DNA of 64,000 nucleotides from Streptomyces sulphureus DSM 40104 (lineage in GTDB: Bacteria; Actinomycetota; Actinomycetes; Streptomycetales; Streptomycetaceae). Position numbers and translations under genes: made by a program. Of this stretch, positions 24,730-32,812 are shown in pieces (the first letter of the stretch is position 1; each line of letters begins with the position of its first letter). Where the stretch lies: assembly GCF_000381025.1 (NCBI RefSeq), contig NZ_KB905815.1, positions 62,001-126,000 of the forward strand. The letters are read 5' to 3'. Under the pieces are notes generated by a model. That model did no database searches. It was not told where the DNA came from and was given only the letters and a program-made list of their open reading frames with translations.

Positions 24730-25872
24730 ATGACGGCAATGACTCCTGGCTCCAACCTCCCGCTGCCGGCGCCCCGCGTGGCGGTGGAGGTCACTGCGCC
24801 CACTCGGCTCGACGTCTCCGGGCTGCTCCTCGGCGAGAGCGGCAAGGTCCGCTCCGACGCCGATTTCGTCTTCTACAACCAGCCCGAGGGCGCGGGCGTC
24901 CGACACACCTCCGGCGCCCAGGACACCATCACGGTGGACACCCAGGCCGTGCCCGCGGAGATCGACAAGGTCGTCGTCACGGCGAGCCTGGAAGGCGGTG
25001 CCGCCTTCTCCGGAGCCGAGCCAACGGCCACGCTGCGCGACGCGGGCAGCCAGCAGGTGCTCGCGACCTTCACCCCGCCCAGCCTCGGCGCGGAGACGGC
25101 GCTCGTCGTCGTCGAGCTCTACCGGCGGGGCGGCGCCTGGAAGGTGCGCGCCGTCGGCCAGGGGTACGCCAACGGGCTCGCCGGTATCGCCACCGACTTC
25201 GGCGTCGAGGTGGAGGAGCCCGCGACACCCGAGCCCGCGCCCGCCGCTGCGGCCCAGGCGCCGACCCCGCCCGCGCCCCAGGGCGGCAAGGTCAACCTCG
25301 ACAAGGGCAAGGTGAGCCTCACCAAGAACCAGACAGTCTCGCTCGTCAAGGGCGGCGCCCCGCTCCTGACGACCGTCACCATGGGCCTCGGTTGGGAGCC
25401 GGCCTTCCGTCCCGGCAAACGGGGTGCGGACATCGACCTCGACGCGTCGGTGATCGCCTTCGACGCCAAGCGCGAGCCGATCGACGCCTGTTACTTCGGC
25501 AAGCTGATGATCCTCGACGGTGTCGTCCAGCACAGCGGGGACAACATGACCGGCGAAGGCGCGGGGGACGACGAGTCGATCACCGTGCATCTCGGCTCGG
25601 TGCCGCAGGAGGTGTGCGGCCTCGTCTTCACGGTGAACTCCTTCTCCGGGCAGAAGTTCACCGAGGTCGCCAAGGCGTACTGCCGGCTCCTCGACTCCGC
25701 GGGGAGCGAGGTCGTGCGCTTCGACCTCTCGCGGTCCGAGCCGCGCACCGGCGTACTGATGGCGAAAATGATCCGCCAGTTCTCCGGCGAGTGGGAGATG
25801 ACCGCGCTCGGCGAGTACGTCGACGGAAGAAGCGTCAGCAGCATGGTGAAGCCGGCTTCCGCCGCGCTCTGA
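24730..25872 (+). CDS. TerD family protein with two TerD-like domains
   Basis: A 380-residue protein with two TerD-type domains. The first (about residues 8-160) has VDVSGLLL-like and SDADFVFYNQPEG, GAEPTATLRD and VVELYRRGGAWKVRAVGQG. A Pro/Ala linker (PEPAPAAAAQAPTPPAP) follows. The second (about residues 195-380) has VSLTKNQTVSLVKGGAPLLT, MGLGWEPAF, DIDLDASVIAFDA, NMTGEGAGDDESITVHL and FDLSRSEPRTGVLMAKMIR. TerD proteins bind calcium and belong to tellurite/stress-response systems. The ATG at 24730 matches the family start; a GTG at 24709 adds seven residues. No other ter gene is adjacent. Confidence 0.92.
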   Translation: MTAMTPGSNLPLPAPRVAVEVTAPTRLDVSGLLLGESGKVRSDADFVFYNQPEGAGVRHTSGAQDTITVDTQAVPAEIDKVVVTASLEGGAAFSGAEPTATLRDAGSQQVLATFTPPSLGAETALVVVELYRRGGAWKVRAVGQGYANGLAGIATDFGVEVEEPATPEPAPAAAAQAPTPPAPQGGKVNLDKGKVSLTKNQTVSLVKGGAPLLTTVTMGLGWEPAFRPGKRGADIDLDASVIAFDAKREPIDACYFGKLMILDGVVQHSGDNMTGEGAGDDESITVHLGSVPQEVCGLVFTVNSFSGQKFTEVAKAYCRLLDSAGSEVVRFDLSRSEPRTGVLMAKMIRQFSGEWEMTALGEYVDGRSVSSMVKPASAAL

Positions 25873-25882
25873 CGCCTCGGGC

Positions 25883-25929
25883 GGTGCTGCTCCCCGCCAC
25901 GGAGCCCGCAGGCACCGGGGAGCAGCACC
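25883..25929 (+). terminator. Terminator after the TerD gene
   Basis: 14-bp perfect stem GGTGCTGCTCCCCG / CGGGGAGCAGCACC with a 19-base loop, beginning ten bases past the stop codon. Confidence 0.8.
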
Positions 25930-26256
25930 CCGCATCAGCGCGACCGCCAACCCCAGCAGCACCCCGCCCCCGCACCGCACGGACAGGGCACACCACCTCG
26001 AACCCAAGGCCACGCCTTCGCACTTGAAGCGCATCGGACCCCACCTTCCCCCGTGACAACCGGCGCCCGCTCGACGGCAGGCACCTCAGAACGACCGAGC
26101 CCATCCTCACCCCCGCATCCTCCGCCACGCCCGGCCCGCAACCGCCGTTCACCCGACCGAATGCAAAACCACCCCGATCTCCCGGCCACCCCAGTCCCGA
26201 AGTGCCCCTGTCAACAGCGCAGTTGACGCCCTCCCTCGCTCCTCTACCCTCTTGCC
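25930..26256. other. Intergenic segment without recognised content
   Basis: About 330 bp, C-rich on the plus strand. Open frames on either strand do not look like proteins. The end (about 26215-26256) should carry the promoter of the DUF952 gene; CTACCCTCTTGCCATGA there suggests a nearly leaderless transcript. Confidence 0.35.
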
Positions 26257-26577
26257 ATGACGGAGCTCTTGCACCTCACCGAACGCGGTATCTGGGAGGC
26301 GGCGCAGACCGCCGGCGTCTACCGACACTCGACGCGCGGCAGCTCGCTGGAGGAGGTCGGCTTCATCCACGCGTCGCTCCCCCGTCAACTCCCCACGGTG
26401 GCCGCGCTGTTGTACGGCTCCCCACCGGAGCGGGACGACCTCGTCGTCCTCGTCGTGGACGACCGGGGGCTCGACGTCCGGTACGAGGCTGCCGAGCCGG
26501 GCGGTGAGGAGTTCCCCCACCTCTACGGCCCGCTCCCCCTCGACGCCGTCCTCCGCGTCGAGCCCTGGCGCGGCTGA
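26257..26577 (+). CDS. DUF952 domain protein
   Basis: A 106-residue protein of the DUF952 family: LLHLTERGIWEAAQTAGVYR, EEVGFIHASLPRQLPTVAAL, VVLVVDDRGLDVRYEAAEPG and FPHLYGPLPLDAVLRVEPW. The conserved FIHAS and FPHLYGPL blocks are intact. Function is unknown, though the fold resembles small-molecule-binding domains. There is no ribosome site at the ATG, so translation from a leaderless message is likely. It converges on the MFS permease gene. Confidence 0.88.
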   Translation: MTELLHLTERGIWEAAQTAGVYRHSTRGSSLEEVGFIHASLPRQLPTVAALLYGSPPERDDLVVLVVDDRGLDVRYEAAEPGGEEFPHLYGPLPLDAVLRVEPWRG

Positions 26578-26587
26578 GCAGCCCCCG

Positions 26588-28105
26588 CTAACGCGCCCGC
26601 AGCAGCTCCCCGCTCGCCGCGGCCAGCCGGCGTGCCTCCTGCTCGGACTCGACCATCGGGGGCGAGCCCCGCAACGGCACCCCCGCGCTCTCCTTGAGGA
26701 ACGCGACGGCGACGAGGCCGATGCACCCGCTCATCACGAGGTAGAACCCGGGGAGGAGCGTGAACCCCGTCGCGCTCACCAGCGACTGCGTGATCAGCGG
26801 CGTGGACCCGCCGAAGGCGGCGACGGAGAAGTTGAACCCGATACCCATCGCGGCGTAGCGGATCGTGGTGGGGAAGAGCGCGGGCAGCGTAGCGGCGGAG
26901 GGCCCGGCGAAGCCGGCGAGCAGGGTGGAGAGGATCAGCACGCCGATGAGCGGCAGCAACCACCCGTCCTGGCGCAGGAGTTCGAAAGCGGGCACGGCGA
27001 GGACGATCTGTGCGACGGCGGCCCACCGGTAGACCGCGCGCCGTCCCACCAGGTCGCTCAGTCGTCCCACGAAGACGATCAGCACGACGATCCACAGCAT
27101 CCCGCAGAGCACCAGCACGTCGGCGGCGGTACTGGACCGCCCGAGATTCTCCGTCTGGTACGTCGGCAGGTACCCGGTGACCATGTAGTTGGTGACGTTG
27201 TAGAGGAGGACGAGGCCGATGCAGACGAGCAGCGGCCGCCACTGGCGCGTGACCACGTCGCGCAGCTCGCGCAGGCTGCCTCCGCCGCCCCCTGAGTTCT
27301 CCTGCTCGTCGAGCTTCCCCTGGAAGGCTGGCGAGTCCTCCAACTTCAGCCGCAGGTAGAGGCCGACGATGCCGAGCGGCCCGGCGAACCAGAACGGCAC
27401 GCGCCAGCCCCAGGACATCATCTGCGCGTCGTCGAGCGTGAACTCCAGCACGGTGACGAACGCGGAGCCGAAGGCGTACCCGAAGAAGGTGCCGAGGTCG
27501 AGGAAGCTGCCGAGGAAGCCGCGGCGCCGGTCGGGCGCGTACTCGGCGACGAAGGTGGTGGCGCCGCCGTACTCGCCGCCCGTCGAGAAGCCCTGGAGCA
27601 TCCGCGCGAAGAGCAGCAGCCCGGGCGCGACAATGCCGATGGAGGCGTAGGGCGGGATGAAACCGATCATGAAGGTGCCGAACGCCATCAGCAGCATGGT
27701 GGTGGCGAGCACCTTCTGGCGTCCGATGCGGTCCCCGAGCGGTCCGAAGAAGAGTCCGCCGAGTGGACGGACGACGAAGGCGGCGGCGAAGGTCGCGAAG
27801 GAGGAGATCACCTGTGCCGCCGAGGAGGCGTCGGGGAAGAAGACCTTGCCGATGGTGGCGGCGAGGTAGCTGTAGACGCCGAAGTCGAACCACTCCATGC
27901 AGTTGCCGATGGCCGAGGCACCGACCGCCCGCTTCAACATGGTCGGCTGGACGACGTGGACGTCATCCTCCTCCAGGGCCTTTCCGCTGCGGTCGACGCG
28001 CCGCTCCAGCTCGCCGCGCACCTGCGGGGACAGCGCAGCGGCGGCCCCGTCCCCACCGTCGGTTCCGCCCTCCCCCGCCGACGGGTTCCCGGGGTTCTCT
28101 GCCAT
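26588..28105 (-). CDS. MFS permease of the metabolite:H+ symporter (ProP/ShiA-like) family
   Basis: A 505-residue, 12-helix transporter. Typical MHS-family sequences are SAIGNCMEWFDFGVYSYLAA, FVVRPLGGLFFGPLGDRIGR, MLQGFSTGGEYGGATTFVAE and FLGSFLDLGTFFGYAFGSAF. Substrates in the family include proline/betaine, shikimate, citrate and ketoglutarate; the WFDFGVY and GGEYGGA blocks fit ProP-like osmolyte or organic-acid uptake, but the substrate cannot be told. A 60-residue acidic/Gly-rich N-terminal extension precedes helix 1. The ATG at 28105 has GAGG eight bases upstream. Confidence 0.9.
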   Translation of the reverse strand: MAENPGNPSAGEGGTDGGDGAAAALSPQVRGELERRVDRSGKALEEDDVHVVQPTMLKRAVGASAIGNCMEWFDFGVYSYLAATIGKVFFPDASSAAQVISSFATFAAAFVVRPLGGLFFGPLGDRIGRQKVLATTMLLMAFGTFMIGFIPPYASIGIVAPGLLLFARMLQGFSTGGEYGGATTFVAEYAPDRRRGFLGSFLDLGTFFGYAFGSAFVTVLEFTLDDAQMMSWGWRVPFWFAGPLGIVGLYLRLKLEDSPAFQGKLDEQENSGGGGGSLRELRDVVTRQWRPLLVCIGLVLLYNVTNYMVTGYLPTYQTENLGRSSTAADVLVLCGMLWIVVLIVFVGRLSDLVGRRAVYRWAAVAQIVLAVPAFELLRQDGWLLPLIGVLILSTLLAGFAGPSAATLPALFPTTIRYAAMGIGFNFSVAAFGGSTPLITQSLVSATGFTLLPGFYLVMSGCIGLVAVAFLKESAGVPLRGSPPMVESEQEARRLAAASGELLRAR

Positions 28106-28261
28106 CGAGTGCCTCACGCCCTTTACTCCGTGGCGCACCGCGAACACGACAGTGTGTCCGCATACGCACGCTTCGTCGGATTCGGCGATCGTACGGAGCG
28201 CGCGGCGGTGCGGGGTGGAGGGCGCGTCAATCGGCGCGGGGTGCACCGGGTTGCCGGAACG

Positions 28262-28300
28262 CGAACGTCCCCGTCCCGGCATCCGGGACGGGGACGTTCG
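28262..28300 (-). terminator. Strong terminator after the YeeE/YedE gene
   Basis: CGAACGTCCCCGTCCCGG / CCGGGACGGGGACGTTCG, an 18-bp perfect inverted repeat with CAT at the centre, 13 bases past the stop of the sulfur transporter gene. Confidence 0.88.
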
Positions 28301-28312
28301 ACGAAGGGCGGT

Positions 28313-29593
28313 TCAGCAGGCCCCGTCTCCTTGCTTGGGCACACCCAGCCCGAAGAGCGGACGGCACTTGAGACCGACCCAGGTGCCGACGAGTGCAACG
28401 GCGCCCCAGAGCCAGCCGTGGAGGCTGCCGGAGGAGATGCCGGCGAGGTAGGCGCCGATGTTGCAGCCCCCGGCAAGGCGGGCGCCGATCCCCATGAGGA
28501 TGCCGCCGACGACGGCGCCCACGGCCATGCGCGCGGGGACCTTGCGGTACAGCGTCCAGACACCGCCCGCAGCCGCCGCGACGGCGGCTCCGATCATGAT
28601 GCCGATGTCGGTGAGGCTGTTCTTGTCGGCGAGGACCGCACCGTTCAACTGCTCGGCGTTGCCCGGCTCCTGCCAGAACGCCCACGTCTCGGGCGAGCCA
28701 CCCAGGAGACCGACGAGCTTGGACCCCCAGAGTGCGAAAGCGCTGGTGATCCCCCACGCGCCGCCGGAGACGAGCAGCACGGCGCCGCCGAGGAGCGCCA
28801 GCGCGAGCGCGCCGACCGCGAGCGGCCAGGAGCCGCGCACCGCGCGCGCAAGGGCGCCCTTGGCCGACGGCGGTGCGCCCACCGGCGGCGGATTGCGGCG
28901 CGCCTGCACCGTACGGGCGAGGAACCAGACGCCGGCGAGAACGGCGAGCGTGAGCACCCAGGAGCCGAACCAGCCGACGTGGTCGGAGAGGAGCACCGGG
29001 TCGAGCGCGGGCAGGTCGCTCCAGAGGCCGAACTGCCAGGCGGCCAGGGTCGAACCGATGACGAATCCGCCGAGCGTGAGCACGATGGCGCTCTGCCCCG
29101 AGCCGACCGCGAAGAGCGTGCCGGACGCGCAGGCCCCGCCGATCTGCATACCGATGGCGAAGACGAACGCCCCGACGAGGAGCCCGATGCCGAGCGGCCC
29201 CGCACTGGGCGCCGGCTCGGAGCCGAAGAGCCCTGTCCCCGTACCGATGATCAGCGCGAAGAGCGTGGCGGTCGTGGCGAGGAGGAGGGTGTGGGCGCGC
29301 AGCCCCGTCCCGTTGCCCACGCCGACGAGCTGCCGCCAGGCGGAGGTGAAGCCGAACCGCGAGTGGAAGAGCGCGACGCCGAGGCCGATGCCGAGGAGGA
29401 GCAGGACACCGGGTTTTGCACCGTGCGTCGCCCATACGTAGACGGTGAGCGCGAGCCCGAGCACACCGGCCACGGCGAGCGGCGCCTTGCGCACGGGCGG
29501 CGCGGACGCCGGCTCGGGCGCGGGGAGGGAGGTGGGGGACGGGGCGAGGAGCGCCGGGCGCGGGGGCGCCTCGGCGGGAGGAGCGGTGGTCAC
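28313..29593 (-). CDS. YeeE/YedE (TsuA-type) sulfur-compound transporter
   Basis: A 426-residue membrane protein with about ten helices. It has the two family cysteine motifs, QIGGACASGTLFAVGSGQ in the first half and RLAGGCNIGAYLAGISSG in the second, plus FHSRFGFTSAWRQL. TsuA of this family imports thiosulfate through such cysteines. No TsuB/TusA-like partner is visible next to it. The GTG start at 29593 has GGAG upstream. The first 45 residues are Pro/Ala-rich and cytosolic. Confidence 0.9.
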   Translation of the reverse strand: MTTAPPAEAPPRPALLAPSPTSLPAPEPASAPPVRKAPLAVAGVLGLALTVYVWATHGAKPGVLLLLGIGLGVALFHSRFGFTSAWRQLVGVGNGTGLRAHTLLLATTATLFALIIGTGTGLFGSEPAPSAGPLGIGLLVGAFVFAIGMQIGGACASGTLFAVGSGQSAIVLTLGGFVIGSTLAAWQFGLWSDLPALDPVLLSDHVGWFGSWVLTLAVLAGVWFLARTVQARRNPPPVGAPPSAKGALARAVRGSWPLAVGALALALLGGAVLLVSGGAWGITSAFALWGSKLVGLLGGSPETWAFWQEPGNAEQLNGAVLADKNSLTDIGIMIGAAVAAAAGGVWTLYRKVPARMAVGAVVGGILMGIGARLAGGCNIGAYLAGISSGSLHGWLWGAVALVGTWVGLKCRPLFGLGVPKQGDGAC

Positions 29594-29920
29594 GAGCGTC
29601 TCCGTGAAGTGAGGCCGGGCACACGTGTGTCGGCGGCGCTGCTTGGGAGTTGAGCGGAGGGGCGACGCGGCGCGTGCGGTCGCTGGAGAGTCCGTGGAGG
29701 ACTCGCCGGAGTACGTCAGTGACGACAGAGCGCGTCGTCCACGCTCCAGGTCGTGGCCGCGAAGAGCGCGAGCGCGAGCTGACGGGCGAGTCCGAACATG
29801 CGTGTCACGGTAATGGACGCGGCGCCGCACCGGAGGCACCGTCTCACGTCACGAGATCAGACGTGAGACGCCTCGCCGCTCGTCGCCTCGGCGTGAGGGG
29901 CAGCGCGTACCTTCGGCCGT
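29594..29920. other. Intergenic region between divergent transporter and DUF2277 genes
   Basis: About 330 bp. It should hold the promoters of both neighbours, but I cannot place them. A 27-codon minus-strand frame (29716-29799) ending ALCRH is the only peptide candidate and is not supported. GTCTCACGTCACGAGATCAGACGTGAGAC at 29841-29869 contains GTCTCACGT and ACGTGAGAC, a 9-bp inverted repeat that could be an operator. Confidence 0.4.
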
Positions 29921-30130
29921 ATGTGCAGAAGCATCCACACCCTCCGCCCGCCGTACACCGAGGACGCTACCGAGGAGGAGGTACGCGCCGCCGCTCTCCA
30001 GTACGTCCGGAAGGTCTCCGGCTTCCGCCGTCCGGCCGCGCACAACGCGGAGGCGTTCGACCGTGCCGTCGACGCGGTCGCCGCGGCGACCGACGAGCTC
30101 CTCGGCTCCCTCGTGGTCCGCGGCGCCTGA
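29921..30130 (+). CDS. DUF2277 family protein
   Basis: A 69-residue protein, MCRSIHTLRPPYTEDATEEE followed by EVRAAALQYVRKVSGFRRP and FDRAVDAVAAATDELLGSL. The MCRxIxTL start and RKVSGFR block define DUF2277. Function is unknown. Thirty-five bases separate it from the crotonase gene, so the two probably form one transcript. Confidence 0.88.
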   Translation: MCRSIHTLRPPYTEDATEEEVRAAALQYVRKVSGFRRPAAHNAEAFDRAVDAVAAATDELLGSLVVRGA

Positions 30131-30165
30131 CGCGCACCGAAGAACCGACCGCCACGGAGGCAGGC

Positions 30166-30951
30166 ATGCCGGTACGCACGGAACGCGAGGGCCGCGTCAC
30201 CACCGTCGTCCTCTCCCGCGTCGAGCGGCGGAACGCCGTCGACGGCCCGACGGCGACCCAACTCACCGACGCCTTCAGGGAGTTCGACGCCGACCCGAGA
30301 GCGCACGTCGCCGTCTTGTGGGGCGAGGGCGGCACCTTCTGCTCCGGTGCCGACCTCAAGGCGTTCGGCACGGAGCGCGCCAACCGCGTGGCCCCCGAGG
30401 GCGATGCGCCCATGGGACCGACCCGCATGCGGACGAGCAAGCCCGTCATCGCGGCGGTGAGCGGCCACGCGGTCGCGGGCGGGCTGGAGTTGGCGCTCTG
30501 GTGCGATCTGCGCGTCGCCGAGGAGAGCGCCGTGCTCGGGGTCTACTGCCGGCGCTGGGGCGTCCCGCTCGTCGACGGCGGCACCGTCCGACTGCCCAGG
30601 CTCGTGGGCGCCTCGCACGCGGCCGACCTGATTCTGACGGGGCGCGGGGTCGACGCCGGCGAGGCGCTGCGGATGGGGCTCGTCAACCGCGTCGTGCCCG
30701 ATGGCGAGGCACGCCGCGCCGGGGAGCAACTCGCTGCGCAGATCGCCGAGTTCCCGCAGACCTGCCTGCGCGGCGACCTGGCCTCGCTCAGGGAACAGGA
30801 GGGGCAGTCCGAGGAATCCGCGATGGCGAACGAACTGGACCACGGACGACGGTCGTTGGCGGAGGCGGAGGCGGAGCGCGGCGTCGCCCGGTTCGTCGCC
30901 GGCGACGGGCGCCACGGTGCGGCCCCCGTCGTGCCCGACACCGGCGGGTGA
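30166..30951 (+). CDS. Crotonase/enoyl-CoA hydratase family protein, atypical active site
   Basis: A 261-residue crotonase-fold protein. VVLSRVERRNAVDGPTATQL, GTFCSGADLKAFGTE and AVSGHAVAGGLELALWCDLR (oxyanion-hole residues) are normal. The segment with the first hydratase glutamate in the family reads GVYCRRWGVPLVDGGTVRL here, with Cys-Arg where Pro-Glu is usual, and the second glutamate position appears as Asp in ADLILTGRG. It may therefore not hydrate enoyl-CoA. ACGGAGG lies upstream of the ATG. Confidence 0.88.
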   Translation: MPVRTEREGRVTTVVLSRVERRNAVDGPTATQLTDAFREFDADPRAHVAVLWGEGGTFCSGADLKAFGTERANRVAPEGDAPMGPTRMRTSKPVIAAVSGHAVAGGLELALWCDLRVAEESAVLGVYCRRWGVPLVDGGTVRLPRLVGASHAADLILTGRGVDAGEALRMGLVNRVVPDGEARRAGEQLAAQIAEFPQTCLRGDLASLREQEGQSEESAMANELDHGRRSLAEAEAERGVARFVAGDGRHGAAPVVPDTGG

Positions 30952-30986
30952 GCGGCGCGGAAACCCATGCCGCTCACACCTGCCGG
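30941..30986. terminator. Bidirectional terminator between convergent genes
   Basis: GTGAGCGGC (30948-30956) pairs with GCCGCTCAC (30969-30977), extended imperfectly by CCGGCGG with CCTGCCGG. The arm overlaps the crotonase stop codon and the hairpin ends beside the stop of the convergent minus-strand gene. Confidence 0.65.
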
Positions 30987-32501
30987 TCAAGCCTGGTTGC
31001 TCCGCGCCTTGAAGGCCGCCTTGCGTGCCTCCTTGGCCGTGCTCTTGTCGGGGTGGACGCGGCCCATCGCTTCGAGGACCTCGCCCGTCGCGGGGTGGTC
31101 GACGCGCCAGGCCCGGTCGAAGAACCCCGCGTGCTGGTCGACCAATCCCTGGACGAGGCCCTGGAGTTCCTCGGGCTCGCCCACGGTGCGCAGTTGGGCC
31201 GCGATGGTGTCGACGGTGAGCCAGAAGACCATCTCCTCGTCGGGCTGCGGCACGTCCGTTGCGCCGCGCTCGGCGAGCCAGACGCGGGCGAGCCCGCCGA
31301 GTTCGCGGTCGTCGAGGACGCCGCGGAGCGCCGGCTCCGCCTCGGGGCCGGCGAGCGAGAGCGCCTGCTGGCAGGAGAGGCGGCGGGCCGGTCCCTCCTC
31401 GTCGGAACCCCGTGCTGCGGCGAGGAGTTCGTGCGCGGCCTCCAGCGACTTGCGCGCCGCGAGCCACGCCTCGATCTCGCCCTGGGCGCTCTCCTCCGTG
31501 TACGCGGGGAGGGCGGCGAGGAGCTCCTCGGCGGGGCGCTCGGCGAGGTCGCCGACGAGCGGCGCCTCGATCCCCGCCTCGCGCATCCGCTCACGGACGC
31601 CGTGGAGCCCGAGCGGGGTGAGCTTGACCATGCCGTACTTGGTGACGTCCTCGTCGTCGAGGTCGGCGGGGAGCTCGCTGTCCTCGCCCGCCTCCTGGGT
31701 GAGGGCCTCGTCGACGGGGCGGTACTCGACGAGGCCGGTCGGCTCCAGCAGCCTGAACTGCTCGTCGAGGCGCATCATCACCTCCGAGACGGCCTCCAGC
31801 ACCTCGTCGGTCGGCTCGTCCATGTCGTCGGGGACGACCATGGAGGCGGCGAGGACGGGCAGCGGCACCATCGAGCCCTCGGCGACGGACGGGTCGCCGA
31901 CGGTGAGGAGGTAGAGGCCGCCGAGCGCGCTGTCGAGGGCTTCGGCCTCCTCCTCCGGATTCCAGTCGATCGAGTCAAGGTCGATGGCGTCCGGGTTGAC
32001 GGTGCCGTCCTGCGAGACGGCGCCCTCGATGCCGCCGAGGAGGTCCTCGAAGCTGGGGGTGGCCGCGTCGGCGAGGACGGAGTCGAGGCCGTTGCGCCAG
32101 AGTTCGAGCACCTCCTCGGGGTTGCCCTCCTCGAGGAGGTCCAGCTCCGAGCCCGGGCGTGCGGTGCCGACCGGCTCGTCGAGCGGGGTGCCGGGGGCGG
32201 TGTCCGCGCTGTCTGTGCCGTCCTCCGTGACGTCGAGGAGGCCCGTGTCGACGGCGAGGTTCCAGGCGTCGGAGACCGCGCCGAGCTCCTCAGGTGCCGC
32301 ACCTAGGCCGAGCTCGGAGGCGGCCGACTTGAGCTGCTCGTCGAGGAGTTCGCCGCCGGCGCCGACCGGGACGCCGGCGCCGGCCCAGCGCGCGAGCCGG
32401 ACGGCGTGCGCGAAGAGCGGGGCGGCGAGCGCGTCCCGCGCCAGCTCGGCGTCGGCGGGCAGCCGCACGGGCGGCATGGTGGGACGGTCGTCACCGGACA
32501 T
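30987..32501 (-). CDS. Conserved acidic actinomycete protein, unknown function
   Basis: A 504-residue soluble acidic protein with no recognised domain. Visible pieces are LAAPLFAHAVRLARWAGAG, SDAWNLAVDTGLLDVTEDG, LEEGNPEEVLELWRNGLDSV, VTKYGMVKLTPLGLHGVRER, VFWLTVDTIAAQLR and a C-terminal VLEAMGRVHPDKSTAKEARK resembling a nucleic-acid or partner-binding tail. The layout suggests a helical repeat (HEAT-like) in the last third. The ATG at 32501 with AGGAG twelve bases upstream is preferred to a TTG at 32513. It is monocistronic, divergent from the nuclease gene. Confidence 0.75.
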   Translation of the reverse strand: MSGDDRPTMPPVRLPADAELARDALAAPLFAHAVRLARWAGAGVPVGAGGELLDEQLKSAASELGLGAAPEELGAVSDAWNLAVDTGLLDVTEDGTDSADTAPGTPLDEPVGTARPGSELDLLEEGNPEEVLELWRNGLDSVLADAATPSFEDLLGGIEGAVSQDGTVNPDAIDLDSIDWNPEEEAEALDSALGGLYLLTVGDPSVAEGSMVPLPVLAASMVVPDDMDEPTDEVLEAVSEVMMRLDEQFRLLEPTGLVEYRPVDEALTQEAGEDSELPADLDDEDVTKYGMVKLTPLGLHGVRERMREAGIEAPLVGDLAERPAEELLAALPAYTEESAQGEIEAWLAARKSLEAAHELLAAARGSDEEGPARRLSCQQALSLAGPEAEPALRGVLDDRELGGLARVWLAERGATDVPQPDEEMVFWLTVDTIAAQLRTVGEPEELQGLVQGLVDQHAGFFDRAWRVDHPATGEVLEAMGRVHPDKSTAKEARKAAFKARSNQA

Positions 32502-32692
32502 CAGCGTGTTCAACTCCTACGGATCTGCGAGAGCCTGCCGTGCCCCAGGGTAGTCGGGATCTGTCCGCTGATGCCCGCATCGCGTCCCGGTCGTCGGCGC
32601 GTGGCAGCCGCGTGGCAGCCGACGGCAGCAAGTTGCTCCTCCGCAACCGCGGACCCGCGGGGCGCTCCGCGTCGGCGCATGTCGTCACATCC

Positions 32693-32731
32693 TTGACAAC
32701 TCCCGTTTCCGCAACAGACTTTACGCGCGTA
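32693..32731 (+). promoter_or_regulatory. Promoter and palindromic operator of the secreted nuclease gene
   Basis: TTGACA (32693-32698), a 16-base spacer and CAGACT (32715-32720) form a good promoter. The palindrome TACGCGCGTA (32722-32731, nearly extendable to 16 bases as CTTTACGCGCGTAGAG) covers the expected transcription start, a place where a repressor would act. The 5' leader is then about 85 bases to the TTG start. The rest of 32502-32812 shows only a GTGGCAGCCG duplicate. Confidence 0.6.
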
Positions 32732-32812
32732 GAGAATGCCGCGGCAGTCCGACGGCGGCCCCGCCGCCGGCAGTCGCCCCACCGACACCGCCGAGCGCCC
32801 CGGAGGCCCGCC

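Noticed and set aside
25930..26152. Cysteine-containing minus-strand frame near 26034 as a small zinc protein
   Set aside because: Cysteines are irregular, and the frame only reflects C-rich non-coding sequence.
29716..29799. 27-residue minus-strand leader peptide ending ALCRH before the sulfur transporter, like actinomycete sulfur-gene leader peptides
   Set aside because: No ribosome site and the HVDL/ASALC-type core is not matched; too short to trust.
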